Shown: positions 37,519 through 45,638 of the stretch, piece after piece
Layout of the letters: each line of letters opens with the position of its first letter
Numbering within the stretch: the stretch's first letter is position 1
Source of the DNA: Calderihabitans maritimus
GTDB taxonomy: Bacteria; Bacillota; KKC1; Calderihabitantales; Calderihabitantaceae
DNA length: 54,400 nucleotides
Direction: 5' to 3'
NCBI RefSeq assembly: GCF_002207765.1
Contig: NZ_BDGJ01000125.1
Location: forward strand, 1 to 54,400
The notes under the pieces: generated by a model
The model's input: only the letters and a program-made list of their open reading frames with translations
Told to the model about the DNA's origin: nothing
Databases searched by the model: none
Made by a program: the position numbers and the translations under genes

Positions 37519-37557
37519 ATGAAACACTTTGCGGAAGCGGATGTGTCATTATAAAAC
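37519..37557 (+). promoter_or_regulatory. Upstream conserved blocks of the aor sigma-54 promoter (candidate enhancer)
   Basis: Second copy of the ATGAAACACT and CATTATAAAAC blocks, 28 bases apart from start to start exactly as upstream of adh. The bases between the blocks have diverged while the blocks are identical, which suggests they are protein-binding sites under selection. Confidence 0.6.
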
Positions 37558-37644
37558 AGTTGTTGCCCCGGACAATATTTCTTGAGGCTTAAGCAATCGA
37601 AAAAATAGGCCGTGAATTTTGAAAACTATGAGAACTGCAAATAA

Positions 37645-37660
37645 TGGCATGGTTTTTGCA
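37645..37660 (+). promoter_or_regulatory. Sigma-54 promoter preceding the adh remnant and aor
   Basis: TGGCATGGTTTTTGCA matches the -24/-12 consensus with correct spacing and differs from the adh promoter at one position. It is 437 bases before the aor start, so the transcript would carry the adh remnant as untranslated leader. Confidence 0.82.
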
Positions 37661-37700
37661 ACAATGAAATTAAGGATATCTTGACCAGGTTTACGCCTTT

Positions 37701-38016
37701 TTCTATGCGGGTGTCAGCTTTAAGGGGCATGCGAGCAGGCAAAGTTGCTGGGGGAGGTGAAAAGGCTTAGATATTGCTGAAGCTATAAGTGAAAATATTG
37801 AAGGCTTATCTGTGCGGGCAGCCGCGGACAAAGCCCTGGAAGCCATCAGGCAGTTGTCCCGGGATATAGGTATTCCTGGCGGTCTCAAGGAATTAGGAAC
37901 CAAAGAAGAAGATATTCTTGCCATGGTCTAGAATGCTGTGAAAGATGCCTGAGCTTCACCACCCCCGGAAGGCAACGCCGGATGATGTGATCCAAATCTA
38001 CAAAAGTGCATTATAA
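37701..38016 (+). pseudogene. Truncated duplicate of the adjacent alcohol dehydrogenase gene
   Basis: Bases from about 37731 to 37768 match the 5' part of adh (GCGAGCAGGC, AAGTTGCT and GTGAAAAGGCTT), then the sequence jumps to the adh 3' part from about 37118 to its stop. Roughly 800 bases are missing. The stretch 37798-37903 is almost identical to 37138-37243, while the ends have more changes. Stops such as TAG at 37768-37770 and 37928-37930, and a lost base in the codons near 37950, make it non-functional. It arose by tandem duplication of the promoter plus adh, followed by deletion. Confidence 0.88.
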
Positions 38017-38096
38017 TTTTTCAGAAGAGCTTGGTAATTTCTTTTAACACGGGAGAGTATAGAATTATAGTAAATAGTAAAAGGAGGAAGATCGAC

Positions 38097-39890
38097 ATGA
38101 ATGCATATGCAGGAAAAATTTTGCGGGTGAACCTCACTACAGGGTCGATTGTCACTGAACCTCTGCCTGTCGATAAAGCCAAAGCGTTTGTTGGAGGGAG
38201 GGGACTCGGCGGCAGAATGCTGGCCGAGGAGATTCCGGCCGGTATTGACCCGCTCGGTGAGGAAAATAAAATTTTCTTCATTACCGGTCCGCTGACCGGA
38301 ACCCCTGCTCCTACTTCCGGCCGTTATATGGTAGTGACCAAATCCCCCCTCAACAACACCATAGCTTCTTCCAACTCGGGAGGGTACTGGGGAGCAGAAC
38401 TTAAATTTGCCGGCTATGATATGGTAATTGTGGAAGGAAAGGCCAAAGAACCTGTTTATATTTACATCAAGGACGACCAGGTAGAAATCCGGCCGGCGGC
38501 CAAGTATTGGGGCAAGCTGGTGGGTGAAACAACCGACTTATTGCTGGAGGAGGTGGGTGATCCAAAAGCCCGCGTTCTGACCATCGGTCCTGCCGGGGAA
38601 AACCTTTCCCCCATTGCTGCGGTGATGAATGACCGCTACCGGGCCGCCGGCCGTTCGGGAGTCGGTGCAGTGATGGGTTCGAAAAACCTAAAAGCCATAG
38701 TGGTACGGGGCAGTGGTAAGGTAGAATTAGCCCAACCGGATAGGTTTAGAGAAGTAGTTAGCGGTGTTATGAGAAAGATCAAAGAGCATTCGGTAACCGG
38801 CCAAGGATTGCCGTCTTACGGTACTGCCGTCTTGGTAAATGTGATCAATGAAAACGGTATATTCCCCACCAAGAACTTCCAAGAAGCCTATTTTGCCCCG
38901 GCCGATGAAATTTCCGGTGAAACCTTGGCGGAGAAATATCTGGTAAAGAGGGATCCCTGTTATCGCTGTCCCATCGCCTGTGGCCGCTACTGCCGCGTTG
39001 ACGGAGAAGAAGGAGGCGGCCCGGAATATGAAACGGTGTGGGCCTACGGCTCCGACTGCGGTGTATCTGACCTTAAAGCGATAATTAAGGCCAACAACTG
39101 GTGCAATGAAATGGGTTTGGATACTATTTCTGCCGGCGCTACCATTGCCGCGGCTATGGAACTTTACCAGCGGGGTTATATCAAACCGGAAGAATTAGAC
39201 GGGCCCGAACTGAAGTGGGGCAGCGGCGAAGCCATTGTTGAATGGACCAGAAAGATGGGTCTAGGAGAAGGGTTTGGTGCCAAGTTGGCGTTGGGCGCTG
39301 CCCGGCTGTGCGAAGCGTACGGTCATCCCGAGGTGGCCATGACGGTGAAAAAGCAGGAACTGCCTGCCTACGACCCGCGGGGTGTGCAGGGCCATGGTTT
39401 GCAGTACGCTACTTCTAACCGGGGCGGCTGCCATGTCCGGGGCTACATGATATCTCCTGAGGTACTGGGTGTTCCCGAACAACTGGACCGCTTTGCCGTG
39501 GAGGGTAAGGCCGAGTGGGTTAAGACCTTCCAGGACTTGACGGCGGTTATTGATAGTATGGGGCTGTGCCTCTTCACGTCCTTTGCCCTTAGTGCCCAAG
39601 ACTACGCTGATTTGTACAATGCAGCTACCGGGTTGAACCTTGACGTTGATGAACTGTTGACCTGCGGAGAACGGATCTGGAATAATGAACGGATTTTCAA
39701 CCTGCAGGAAGGTTACGGGGCCCAGGATGATACCTTACCCGAGCGGTTGCTAAAAGAACCCATTCCTGAAGGTCCTTCTAAAGGGCATGTACACCGCCTG
39801 TCAGAACTGCTGCCGGCCTACTATCAAATAAGAGGTTGGGACGAAACTGGTGTTCCTACTTCTGAAAAGAAACAGGCTTTAGGGCTGTAA
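38097..39890 (+). CDS. aor: Tungsten aldehyde:ferredoxin oxidoreductase
   Basis: A 597-residue cytosolic enzyme with a tungstopterin and a [4Fe-4S] cluster that oxidises aldehydes to acids with ferredoxin, or reduces acids in reverse. The cluster cysteines fall at the positions known for Pyrococcus AOR: Cys288, Cys291 and Cys295 in CYRCPIACGRYC, and Cys491 in DSMGLCLFTSF. The N-terminus MNAYAGKILRVNLTTG and GGRGLGGRML are typical, as is the pterin-binding DSMGLC region. AAAGGAGG precedes ATG 38097; an in-frame upstream start at 38031 would have no such site. Neighbours are the W-cofactor radical SAM maturase and a MoaD-like protein. Confidence 0.95.
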   Translation: MNAYAGKILRVNLTTGSIVTEPLPVDKAKAFVGGRGLGGRMLAEEIPAGIDPLGEENKIFFITGPLTGTPAPTSGRYMVVTKSPLNNTIASSNSGGYWGAELKFAGYDMVIVEGKAKEPVYIYIKDDQVEIRPAAKYWGKLVGETTDLLLEEVGDPKARVLTIGPAGENLSPIAAVMNDRYRAAGRSGVGAVMGSKNLKAIVVRGSGKVELAQPDRFREVVSGVMRKIKEHSVTGQGLPSYGTAVLVNVINENGIFPTKNFQEAYFAPADEISGETLAEKYLVKRDPCYRCPIACGRYCRVDGEEGGGPEYETVWAYGSDCGVSDLKAIIKANNWCNEMGLDTISAGATIAAAMELYQRGYIKPEELDGPELKWGSGEAIVEWTRKMGLGEGFGAKLALGAARLCEAYGHPEVAMTVKKQELPAYDPRGVQGHGLQYATSNRGGCHVRGYMISPEVLGVPEQLDRFAVEGKAEWVKTFQDLTAVIDSMGLCLFTSFALSAQDYADLYNAATGLNLDVDELLTCGERIWNNERIFNLQEGYGAQDDTLPERLLKEPIPEGPSKGHVHRLSELLPAYYQIRGWDETGVPTSEKKQALGL

Positions 39891-39911
39891 AAAATTCAGA
39901 AATGGAAATGA

Positions 39912-39939
39912 GGGCTTTCCTGCTGGAAAGTCCTTTTTT
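39912..39939 (+). terminator. Intrinsic terminator between aor and the radical SAM gene
   Basis: GGGCTTTCC (39912-39920) and GGAAAGTCC (39925-39933) form a 9-bp stem with one G-U pair and a T run. It lies only 16 bases before the next gene, so it probably attenuates rather than fully separates the transcript. Confidence 0.8.
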
Positions 39940-39954
39940 CCCAAAAGGTGGAGT

Positions 39955-41058
39955 ATGATGTTTCGACCATACAGCAACACAGACTGGGAAGTGGTTTTCA
40001 AACCCGGGCCCACCTTACGCAAACTCTACGTGGAACTGACCAATCGGTGTAACTTATCTTGCTCTATGTGTTACCGCCACAGTTGGCCCGGGCGCCAAGG
40101 CGAAATGGAAGAAATCATCTTTTCTAAATTGTTGCACGAGCTACCCCGATTCCAGTATTTGCAGGAGATAGTTCTGGGTGGTCTGGGGGAACCCTTATTA
40201 CACAGTCATTTTTGGGAGTGGCTGGGCCGTCTGCGTGTTGCGTTCCAGGGAAAAATTGTTTTGACAACCAATGGATTGCTGTTGACGAGCGTGGAAATCG
40301 TAGAGCTGGCCAAGCTGGGTGTCGAGAGGATAATTGTTTCCGTGGATGGGGCGGACAAAACGGTGCAGCAACGGGTTAGAGGGACGGAAGCGGGCGAAGT
40401 TAGCCGGAAACTATTGGAACTAGGCCATACCATCCGGGAAACACCGGGAGTTACGTGGTGGTGGGAAACAGTTTGGCAAGAGAAAAATAAAGAGCAATTA
40501 CCGGAACTTATCAAGTTGGCCGCTCAATGCCATGTAGAAAAATTACTGGTCAGCCATTTAATGGTTACAACACCGGCACAGGTCGGCCAGGCGTTGTTTG
40601 ATCCTGAACTTTCAGAAAAAGACGAGACAATACTGGCTAAAGCCCGTAACCTGGCCCTGCTTCACCGGGTTTCGCTGCAACTCCCCAAGCACCGGCCGGT
40701 AACTGAACGCCATTGTGCCTTCGTGGAGGGGCAAAGTACGGTAATTAGCTGGGATGGCAGGGTGAGTCCATGTTATCGCTTTTTGCATGGCTGTAAAGAA
40801 TATTTTTACGGTCGCACCAAAGATGTGGCACCTTTCCATTTTGGTAAATTGACAACCGAAAGCCTTGAAAAAATCTGGAGCAAGAAAGATTACCTGGAGT
40901 TTCGTTATCGGGTGGCCAATAGTCTATATCCTTCCTGCCCTGACTGCGAGCTGCTCGACGGTTGTGATGTCGTTAACCGGGCGGAAGGAGACTGCGATGG
41001 CGGGCGGCCCGCCTGCGGCGATTGTCTTTGGGCCAGAGGTATGATATTATGTCCTTAG
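39955..41058 (+). CDS. Tungsten cofactor oxidoreductase radical SAM maturase
   Basis: A 367-residue radical SAM protein with the cluster motif CNLSCSMCYRHSW (CX3CX2C, about 32-44), followed by LGGLGEPLLHSHFWEWL. The C-terminal part has the SPASM-type cysteine arrangement: CYRFLHGC, CPDCELLDGCDVVNR, and GDCDGGRPACGDCLWARG. This architecture beside AOR genes defines the W_rSAM maturase family, thought to modify or activate the tungsten enzyme; the reaction is not established. ATG 39955 and ATG 39958 are both possible behind GGTGGAG. The gene follows aor after a terminator-like hairpin. Confidence 0.88.
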   Translation: MMFRPYSNTDWEVVFKPGPTLRKLYVELTNRCNLSCSMCYRHSWPGRQGEMEEIIFSKLLHELPRFQYLQEIVLGGLGEPLLHSHFWEWLGRLRVAFQGKIVLTTNGLLLTSVEIVELAKLGVERIIVSVDGADKTVQQRVRGTEAGEVSRKLLELGHTIRETPGVTWWWETVWQEKNKEQLPELIKLAAQCHVEKLLVSHLMVTTPAQVGQALFDPELSEKDETILAKARNLALLHRVSLQLPKHRPVTERHCAFVEGQSTVISWDGRVSPCYRFLHGCKEYFYGRTKDVAPFHFGKLTTESLEKIWSKKDYLEFRYRVANSLYPSCPDCELLDGCDVVNRAEGDCDGGRPACGDCLWARGMILCP

Positions 41059-41069
41059 AAGGTGGTATT

Positions 41070-41294
41070 GTGAAAATAACGGTAAAATTATTTGCTACGT
41101 TGCGTACAGGAAGGTTTAAGGTGGAAACCAGGGAATATAATCCCGGGACCACCGTCGGTGAGGTAATTAAAGATTTGAACATTGCTGAGGAAGAAGCGGC
41201 CTTGATTTTAGTCAACGGTCGCCACGCCCAACTGGATTACCAGTTGAGTGAAGGGGATACTTTATCCCTGTTTCCGCCGCTGGGAGGCGGGTAA
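41070..41294 (+). CDS. MoaD/ThiS-family sulfur carrier protein
   Basis: A 74-residue ubiquitin-like protein (KITVKLFATLRTGRF ... GDTLSLFPPLGGG) that ends in Gly-Gly, the residue pair that is activated as thiocarboxylate for sulfur transfer to molybdopterin. In this context it probably serves tungstopterin synthesis for AOR. GTG 41070, after AAGGTGG, gives the normal family length; an in-frame ATG at 41049 adds seven residues and overlaps the previous gene. Such MoaD paralogues next to aor genes are recurrent. Confidence 0.85.
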   Translation: MKITVKLFATLRTGRFKVETREYNPGTTVGEVIKDLNIAEEEAALILVNGRHAQLDYQLSEGDTLSLFPPLGGG

Positions 41295-41324
41295 GAAAGC
41301 CACGGAATTGGAGGTAGTATAAAT

Positions 41325-43202
41325 ATGAGCGATGTCTGGCGGCGTTTTGTCACCGGTGAAGGGCCGGTAGATGAAGTCGATCCCACAATTTACCGGTCCT
41401 GGCAGCGCTGCAAGGCGTTGGAAGTTGATTACCAGCGTGTGGGTAGCAACGAAATTTTATCCAAACCCCGGTTACGGGAACGCTGCCAGGCCCAGGAAGA
41501 TTTAATTCAAGCGGGAAAACCGGTTTTGCCTTATGTCTTTCGCCTGTTAAAAGGCTTAAATTACATGGTGCTACTTTGTGACGGCGAAGGATATATCCTG
41601 GAAGCATTGGGAGATCCTCCTTTTATGACCAAGGCCCAGCAGGTATATCTGTCTCCCGGAGCCAACTGGCGGGAAGATATTAAGGGTACAAATGCTATTG
41701 GTACTTCTCTGGCGGAAAAGGCTCCGGTAAAGGTGCGGGGCTGGGAACATTTTGTGCAGGAGAATCACTTTTTGTCTTGCTGGGCGGCACCGCTGCGGAA
41801 TTCCAGAGGCGATATTGTAGGAGTTCTGGATGTTTCCGGTGAAGCAGCGAACCAGAAAGAACGTTTATTAGAAATAGTCGTCATGGGAGCGAGGATGATA
41901 GAACAGAATCTGCAGCTTATAGAACTCAAACGTAATTTTCGTTTTTGCAAGCAAGGAATTCGATTGGCCGCAGAGATGCTGCGTGAAGGTTTTATAGCTA
42001 TCGATGGGGACGGAGTAATTACTGAAATAAACCGGGCAGGGGCTCAGTTGCTGGGTCGCCGTCGAGAAGAAATTATCGGCCGCCCGGCTTCAGATGTTTT
42101 TTGTGGGAACAAGAACTGGAAAATTGATGGCGGGGATCTGGAGCTTGAGGTGGAAAAGAAGTCGGGCCTAAGAATCAGGCCGCGGCTGCGTGAAGTAACA
42201 GATGATGAGGGATATACGGTGGGCGTTGTGGGGGTACTGCAAGTAAATCCAGCCGATAAAAAAGAGGCGGAAACGCCTTTATGGGTAGGACGCAGTGAAA
42301 TAACCAGGAAAGTTTTTGAGAGGGCGGCTAAAGCGGCGCAGACCAAATCTACGGTGCTCATTCAGGGAGAAAGCGGGACCGGAAAGGAGATCGTCGCCCG
42401 TTACATTCATGAAGCCAGCCCCTGGCGAGAAGGTCCTTTTATCGGCGTTAATTGTGCCGCCTTACCCTCCACTTTGATCGAAAGCGAACTTTTTGGCTAT
42501 GCCGATGGGGCTTTTACAGGAGCCAAGCGCGGCGGACGGCCGGGAAAGTTTGAGCTGGCCGATGGAGGTACTATTTTTTTAGATGAAATCGGCGATATGG
42601 CTCTCAATGCGCAGGCAGCGCTGCTGAGGCTGCTGCAGGAAGCGGAAGTATTTAGAATTGGAGACACCAAGGCGCGCAAAATTAATGTTCGGGTTATTGC
42701 GGCTACTAATAAGAACTTATCAGACCTAGTCGCTGAAGGGTTATTCCGTCAGGATTTGTACTACAGGCTGAAAGTGATAACCATTGATGTACCTCCTCTC
42801 CGCTACCGAAAGGAAGATATATGGGATCTGGTGCCTTACTTTGTTCGCCAAACCTGCCAGACATTAGGGAAGCCACCTTTGGGGATAGCAGAGGAAGTAT
42901 ATACGTATTTATTTGCCTATTCTTGGCCGGGCAATGTTCGAGAGCTGAAAAACTGTATTGAAAGCATGGTCGCCATGGCAGACGGACCTCTCCTGACGGT
43001 AGAAGATATACCTGCCGAAATAAAAAATGCAGCTGGCTCTGAGGCAGGTATGCAGCAGTCCCTGCTAAAGCGACAAACCAGGGAGGCGATTCTGCAGGCT
43101 TTAGCCCAAACCGAGGGGAAGATTGCCCCTGCTGCTCGTCTTTTAGGTATCGGGCGGAGCACTTTATATCGGAAGATGAAAGAATTAGGAATAAAACCCT
43201 GA
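41325..43202 (+). CDS. Sigma-54-dependent transcriptional activator (AcoR-like)
   Basis: A 625-residue enhancer-binding protein. Residues about 50-190 form a GAF-like sensor (INGLNYMVLLCDGEGYILEALGD-type strand, seen here around 80-95), residues about 205-310 a PAS domain, and residues 325-555 the AAA+ ATPase with Walker A GESGTGKE, the sigma-54 contact loop GAFTGAKRGG, and FLDEIGDM. A C-terminal Fis-type helix-turn-helix ends GIGRSTLYRKMKELGI. It should bind the paired blocks upstream of adh and aor and activate their sigma-54 promoters, sensing an aldehyde, alcohol or redox signal. That assignment is inferred from the neighbourhood. Confidence 0.92.
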   Translation: MSDVWRRFVTGEGPVDEVDPTIYRSWQRCKALEVDYQRVGSNEILSKPRLRERCQAQEDLIQAGKPVLPYVFRLLKGLNYMVLLCDGEGYILEALGDPPFMTKAQQVYLSPGANWREDIKGTNAIGTSLAEKAPVKVRGWEHFVQENHFLSCWAAPLRNSRGDIVGVLDVSGEAANQKERLLEIVVMGARMIEQNLQLIELKRNFRFCKQGIRLAAEMLREGFIAIDGDGVITEINRAGAQLLGRRREEIIGRPASDVFCGNKNWKIDGGDLELEVEKKSGLRIRPRLREVTDDEGYTVGVVGVLQVNPADKKEAETPLWVGRSEITRKVFERAAKAAQTKSTVLIQGESGTGKEIVARYIHEASPWREGPFIGVNCAALPSTLIESELFGYADGAFTGAKRGGRPGKFELADGGTIFLDEIGDMALNAQAALLRLLQEAEVFRIGDTKARKINVRVIAATNKNLSDLVAEGLFRQDLYYRLKVITIDVPPLRYRKEDIWDLVPYFVRQTCQTLGKPPLGIAEEVYTYLFAYSWPGNVRELKNCIESMVAMADGPLLTVEDIPAEIKNAAGSEAGMQQSLLKRQTREAILQALAQTEGKIAPAARLLGIGRSTLYRKMKELGIKP

Positions 43203-43249
43203 CGGTAAACGAAACTCTGGTCCATCTAGAAACTTGATGGTCTATGGCC

Positions 43250-43278
43250 TTGACTTTTGGCTCGGCACCCGTTAAAAT
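43250..43278 (+). promoter_or_regulatory. Sigma-A promoter of the tRNA-Pro gene
   Basis: TTGACT (43250-43255), a 17-base spacer and TAAAAT (43273-43278) lie just before the tRNA. Transcription would start near 43285, about 20 bases before the mature 5' end. Confidence 0.75.
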
Positions 43279-43306
43279 ATAGTTTGTCGACACAAGTGGA
43301 GCATGT

Positions 43307-43383
43307 CGGGGCGTGGCTCAGCTTGGTAGAGCACCACCTTGGGGTGGTGGGGGTCGCTGGTTCAAATCCAGTCGCTCCGACCA
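43307..43383 (+). tRNA. tRNA-Pro (anticodon GGG)
   Basis: The full cloverleaf can be drawn: acceptor CGGGGCG/CGCTCCG, D arm GCTC/GAGC, anticodon arm CCACC/GGTGG with loop TTGGGGT (anticodon GGG), variable loop, and T arm GCTGG/CCAGT (one G-T pair) around TTCAAAT. The CCA end is encoded at 43381-43383. Confidence 0.96.
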
Positions 43384-43391
43384 TAGGGTAG

Positions 43392-43420
43392 AAGGACAGG
43401 TCTTAAGGGCCTGTCCTTTT
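43392..43420 (+). terminator. Intrinsic terminator after tRNA-Pro
   Basis: AAGGACAGG and CCTGTCCTT form a perfect 9-bp stem followed by T residues. Confidence 0.88.
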
Positions 43421-43511
43421 AATTTTTAGGCTTTACGCCCTTTTAAGTAGGATTATAAAGATTTTTGTCCAATTTACATAAATAAGATTAACTGGACGGG
43501 AGCCTGAACAC

Positions 43512-44972
43512 ATGAATTTGGTTTATGAGGCTGTTAAGCTGCATTTTCCTCTGATTTATTTTGTCTACGGCCTGGTCTATTTTATGATGGGTTTTGCCAT
43601 CCTTATCAAGAACAAGAACGGTAGCAACTTTATCCTTGCGCGACCGTTATGGCTTCTAGGTATTTTCGGCCTGTTACATGGCCTTGCCGACTGGACGCCG
43701 GCTTTCCTGCCCATCTGGCGGGAAATATACCGTCCCGAAACCATCCTGCAGCTAAGGATCGGGGCGCATGTCCTGCTGGCCTTTTCCTATCTGGCCCTGT
43801 TCTTCTTCGGGGTCAGGCTTCTGATACACACACTGGGCCTGTCCAGATGGCTGGAAGCGGTTCCGGTAACCCTTTTTATAATTTGGAGCGTATCTGTTGT
43901 CACCCTGTATGGGGTTTTATCTGACCCTGTTGATTGGATGTGTAGGATGAGTGCGCTGGCCCGCTATATGCTGGGTTTTCCGGCGGCTATGCTGTCCGCT
44001 TACGGTCTTTACCTCCAGGTGGCCGAACTCAAGAAGCTCCAAATGCCCTTCCTGACTGAGAGTATGCGCTGGGCTTCCATATATTTTGCGGCTTATGGTT
44101 TCTTGACAGGACTGATCGTTCCGAAGAGCAATTTTTTTCCGGCCTCTTGGTTGAATTATGAATCCTTCATGGCCGTTACCGGTTTGCCCGTACAGTTTTT
44201 CCGGCTCATTTGCGGTATCGGTATTTCCTTCTGTATTATCCGCATCCTGAAAATTTTTGACGTAGAAAGCCGCAAGCGTATTGAGGAGGCGGAAACCCGG
44301 CATGCAATTTTAAAGGAAAGAGAGCGCATCAGCCGGGAGATACATGACGGAACCATCCAGTCCCTCTATGGCATAGGTTTGCGGCTGGAGCACTGCAAGA
44401 ACCTGCTTGCTAAAGGGGAAAAGGTACAGGCTGCCTTGAGTCATCTTAACTTTTCCATCAACAAGCTGAATGAAACCATCCGGGATATAAGACATTACAT
44501 CATGGACCTGCCCAATTATTACTTCAGGGATACCCAGTTGCGGCAGGAACTCCAGGACTTGGTAGCCGAATTCGCCGTCACTTCTACGGTGGCGCCGGAT
44601 CTTATCGTAGAAGAAACTGACAGCCGTGAGCTAACCCCTTTTCAACGAAATCAACTGTATCACATCGCCAGGGAAGCTTTAGCCAACATTCAAAAACATG
44701 CCCGGGCCAGCAAAGCTGAAATCCGGGTCAGGCTGGGACCGGAACAGGTAGAGATGAAAATTATTGATAACGGGAAGGGCTTCAATGTAGACGAGGTGCT
44801 TACCAGGGCGGAACAGGAAGGAAAGCAAGGATTAAAAAATATTGCCCGGAGGGTAAAGAGCCTGAAGGGTACGCTGAGGATCGTCAGCAGCGAAGGACAG
44901 GGAACCGAAATAGAAATAACTATTCCGTACTGGAGGGAAGAAAATGGAACGGCTAAAACTCATGCTGGTTGA
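43512..44972 (+). CDS. Membrane-bound NarL-family sensor histidine kinase
   Basis: A 486-residue kinase. The first 240 residues hold about seven hydrophobic segments (PLIYFVYGLVYFMMGFAIL and so on) forming a 7TM-type sensor. After a linker comes the HisKA_3 box ERERISREIHDGTIQSLYGIG with the phosphorylated His near residue 277, and then a HATPase domain with REALANIQKHARASKAEI, IDNGKGFN, and GLKNIARRVKSLKGTL. ATG 43512 follows GGACGGGAG at distance. The gene overlaps its response regulator by 29 bases. The signal is unknown; the downstream multiheme cytochrome is a candidate target. Confidence 0.88.
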   Translation: MNLVYEAVKLHFPLIYFVYGLVYFMMGFAILIKNKNGSNFILARPLWLLGIFGLLHGLADWTPAFLPIWREIYRPETILQLRIGAHVLLAFSYLALFFFGVRLLIHTLGLSRWLEAVPVTLFIIWSVSVVTLYGVLSDPVDWMCRMSALARYMLGFPAAMLSAYGLYLQVAELKKLQMPFLTESMRWASIYFAAYGFLTGLIVPKSNFFPASWLNYESFMAVTGLPVQFFRLICGIGISFCIIRILKIFDVESRKRIEEAETRHAILKERERISREIHDGTIQSLYGIGLRLEHCKNLLAKGEKVQAALSHLNFSINKLNETIRDIRHYIMDLPNYYFRDTQLRQELQDLVAEFAVTSTVAPDLIVEETDSRELTPFQRNQLYHIAREALANIQKHARASKAEIRVRLGPEQVEMKIIDNGKGFNVDEVLTRAEQEGKQGLKNIARRVKSLKGTLRIVSSEGQGTEIEITIPYWREENGTAKTHAG

Positions 44973-45600
44973 TGACCATGAAATGGTCAGGGTGGGTCTA
45001 GGTTATATATTGCGCAGCGACCCGAGTCTGGAAGTGGTGGCGGAAGCGGCTACCCCGGAGGAAGCAATAGAAAAAGCACGGCAGTACTCTCCGGATGTAA
45101 TCCTCATGGACGTGCGCTTCCCCGAAGGCAGCGGCATCGAAGCCTGCCGGGAGATTCTTTCGGAAAACCCCAACACCCGGGTGGTCATGCTCACTTCCTA
45201 CTCTGATGATGAAGCCATCATGGCTTCTATCATGGCCGGTGCCAGCGGGTATATACTGAAGCAGATTTCCAGCACGGAGTTGATAAATGCCGTGAAGCGA
45301 GTGGGCAGGGGCGAATCTCTCCTCGACCCGTCCATTACCGGGAAAGTGCTGCAGATGATGAAAAACGCGGCCGGCAGTCAGGAAGACGAGTTAGCCGTTC
45401 TTAATGAGAAGGAGAAAAAAATCCTGGCCTTAATCGCTGAGGGGAAAACCAACCGGGAGATTGCCGAGGAGTTGTTCCTCAGCCCCAAAACAGTAAAAAA
45501 CTATGTCAGCGCAGTCCTAAGCAAACTGGATTTGAGCAACCGGGCAGAGGCGGCCGCCTTTGCGGTGCGTAAAAAGCTGCGCTTGAATGACCTCAAGTAA
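44944..45600 (+). CDS. LuxR/NarL-family response regulator (partner of the membrane kinase)
   Basis: A 218-residue regulator with receiver domain (VDDHEMVRVGL, phospho-acceptor Asp56 in VILMDVRFP, LTSYSDD and GYILKQ) and GerE helix-turn-helix (LNEKEKKILALIAEGKTNREIAEELFLSPKTVKNYVSAVLSKL). It starts inside the kinase gene at ATG 44944 after GGAGGGAAGA. It is of the same family as the regulator at 30061 but clearly divergent. A terminator follows directly. Confidence 0.93.
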   Translation: MERLKLMLVDDHEMVRVGLGYILRSDPSLEVVAEAATPEEAIEKARQYSPDVILMDVRFPEGSGIEACREILSENPNTRVVMLTSYSDDEAIMASIMAGASGYILKQISSTELINAVKRVGRGESLLDPSITGKVLQMMKNAAGSQEDELAVLNEKEKKILALIAEGKTNREIAEELFLSPKTVKNYVSAVLSKLDLSNRAEAAAFAVRKKLRLNDLK

Positions 45601-45614
45601 TCTTGGATCCTAGT

Positions 45615-45638
45615 TCCCGCTTTAGCGGGATTTTTTTT
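45615..45638 (+). terminator. Intrinsic terminator after the response regulator
   Basis: TCCCGC/GCGGGA with a TTTA loop is followed by eight T residues. Confidence 0.9.

Noticed and set aside
43284-43292. TGTCGACA near the tRNA-Pro promoter as a second CooA site
   Set aside because: The half-sites abut without the six-base spacer required by CooA-type regulators, and it lies at the predicted transcription start of a tRNA.
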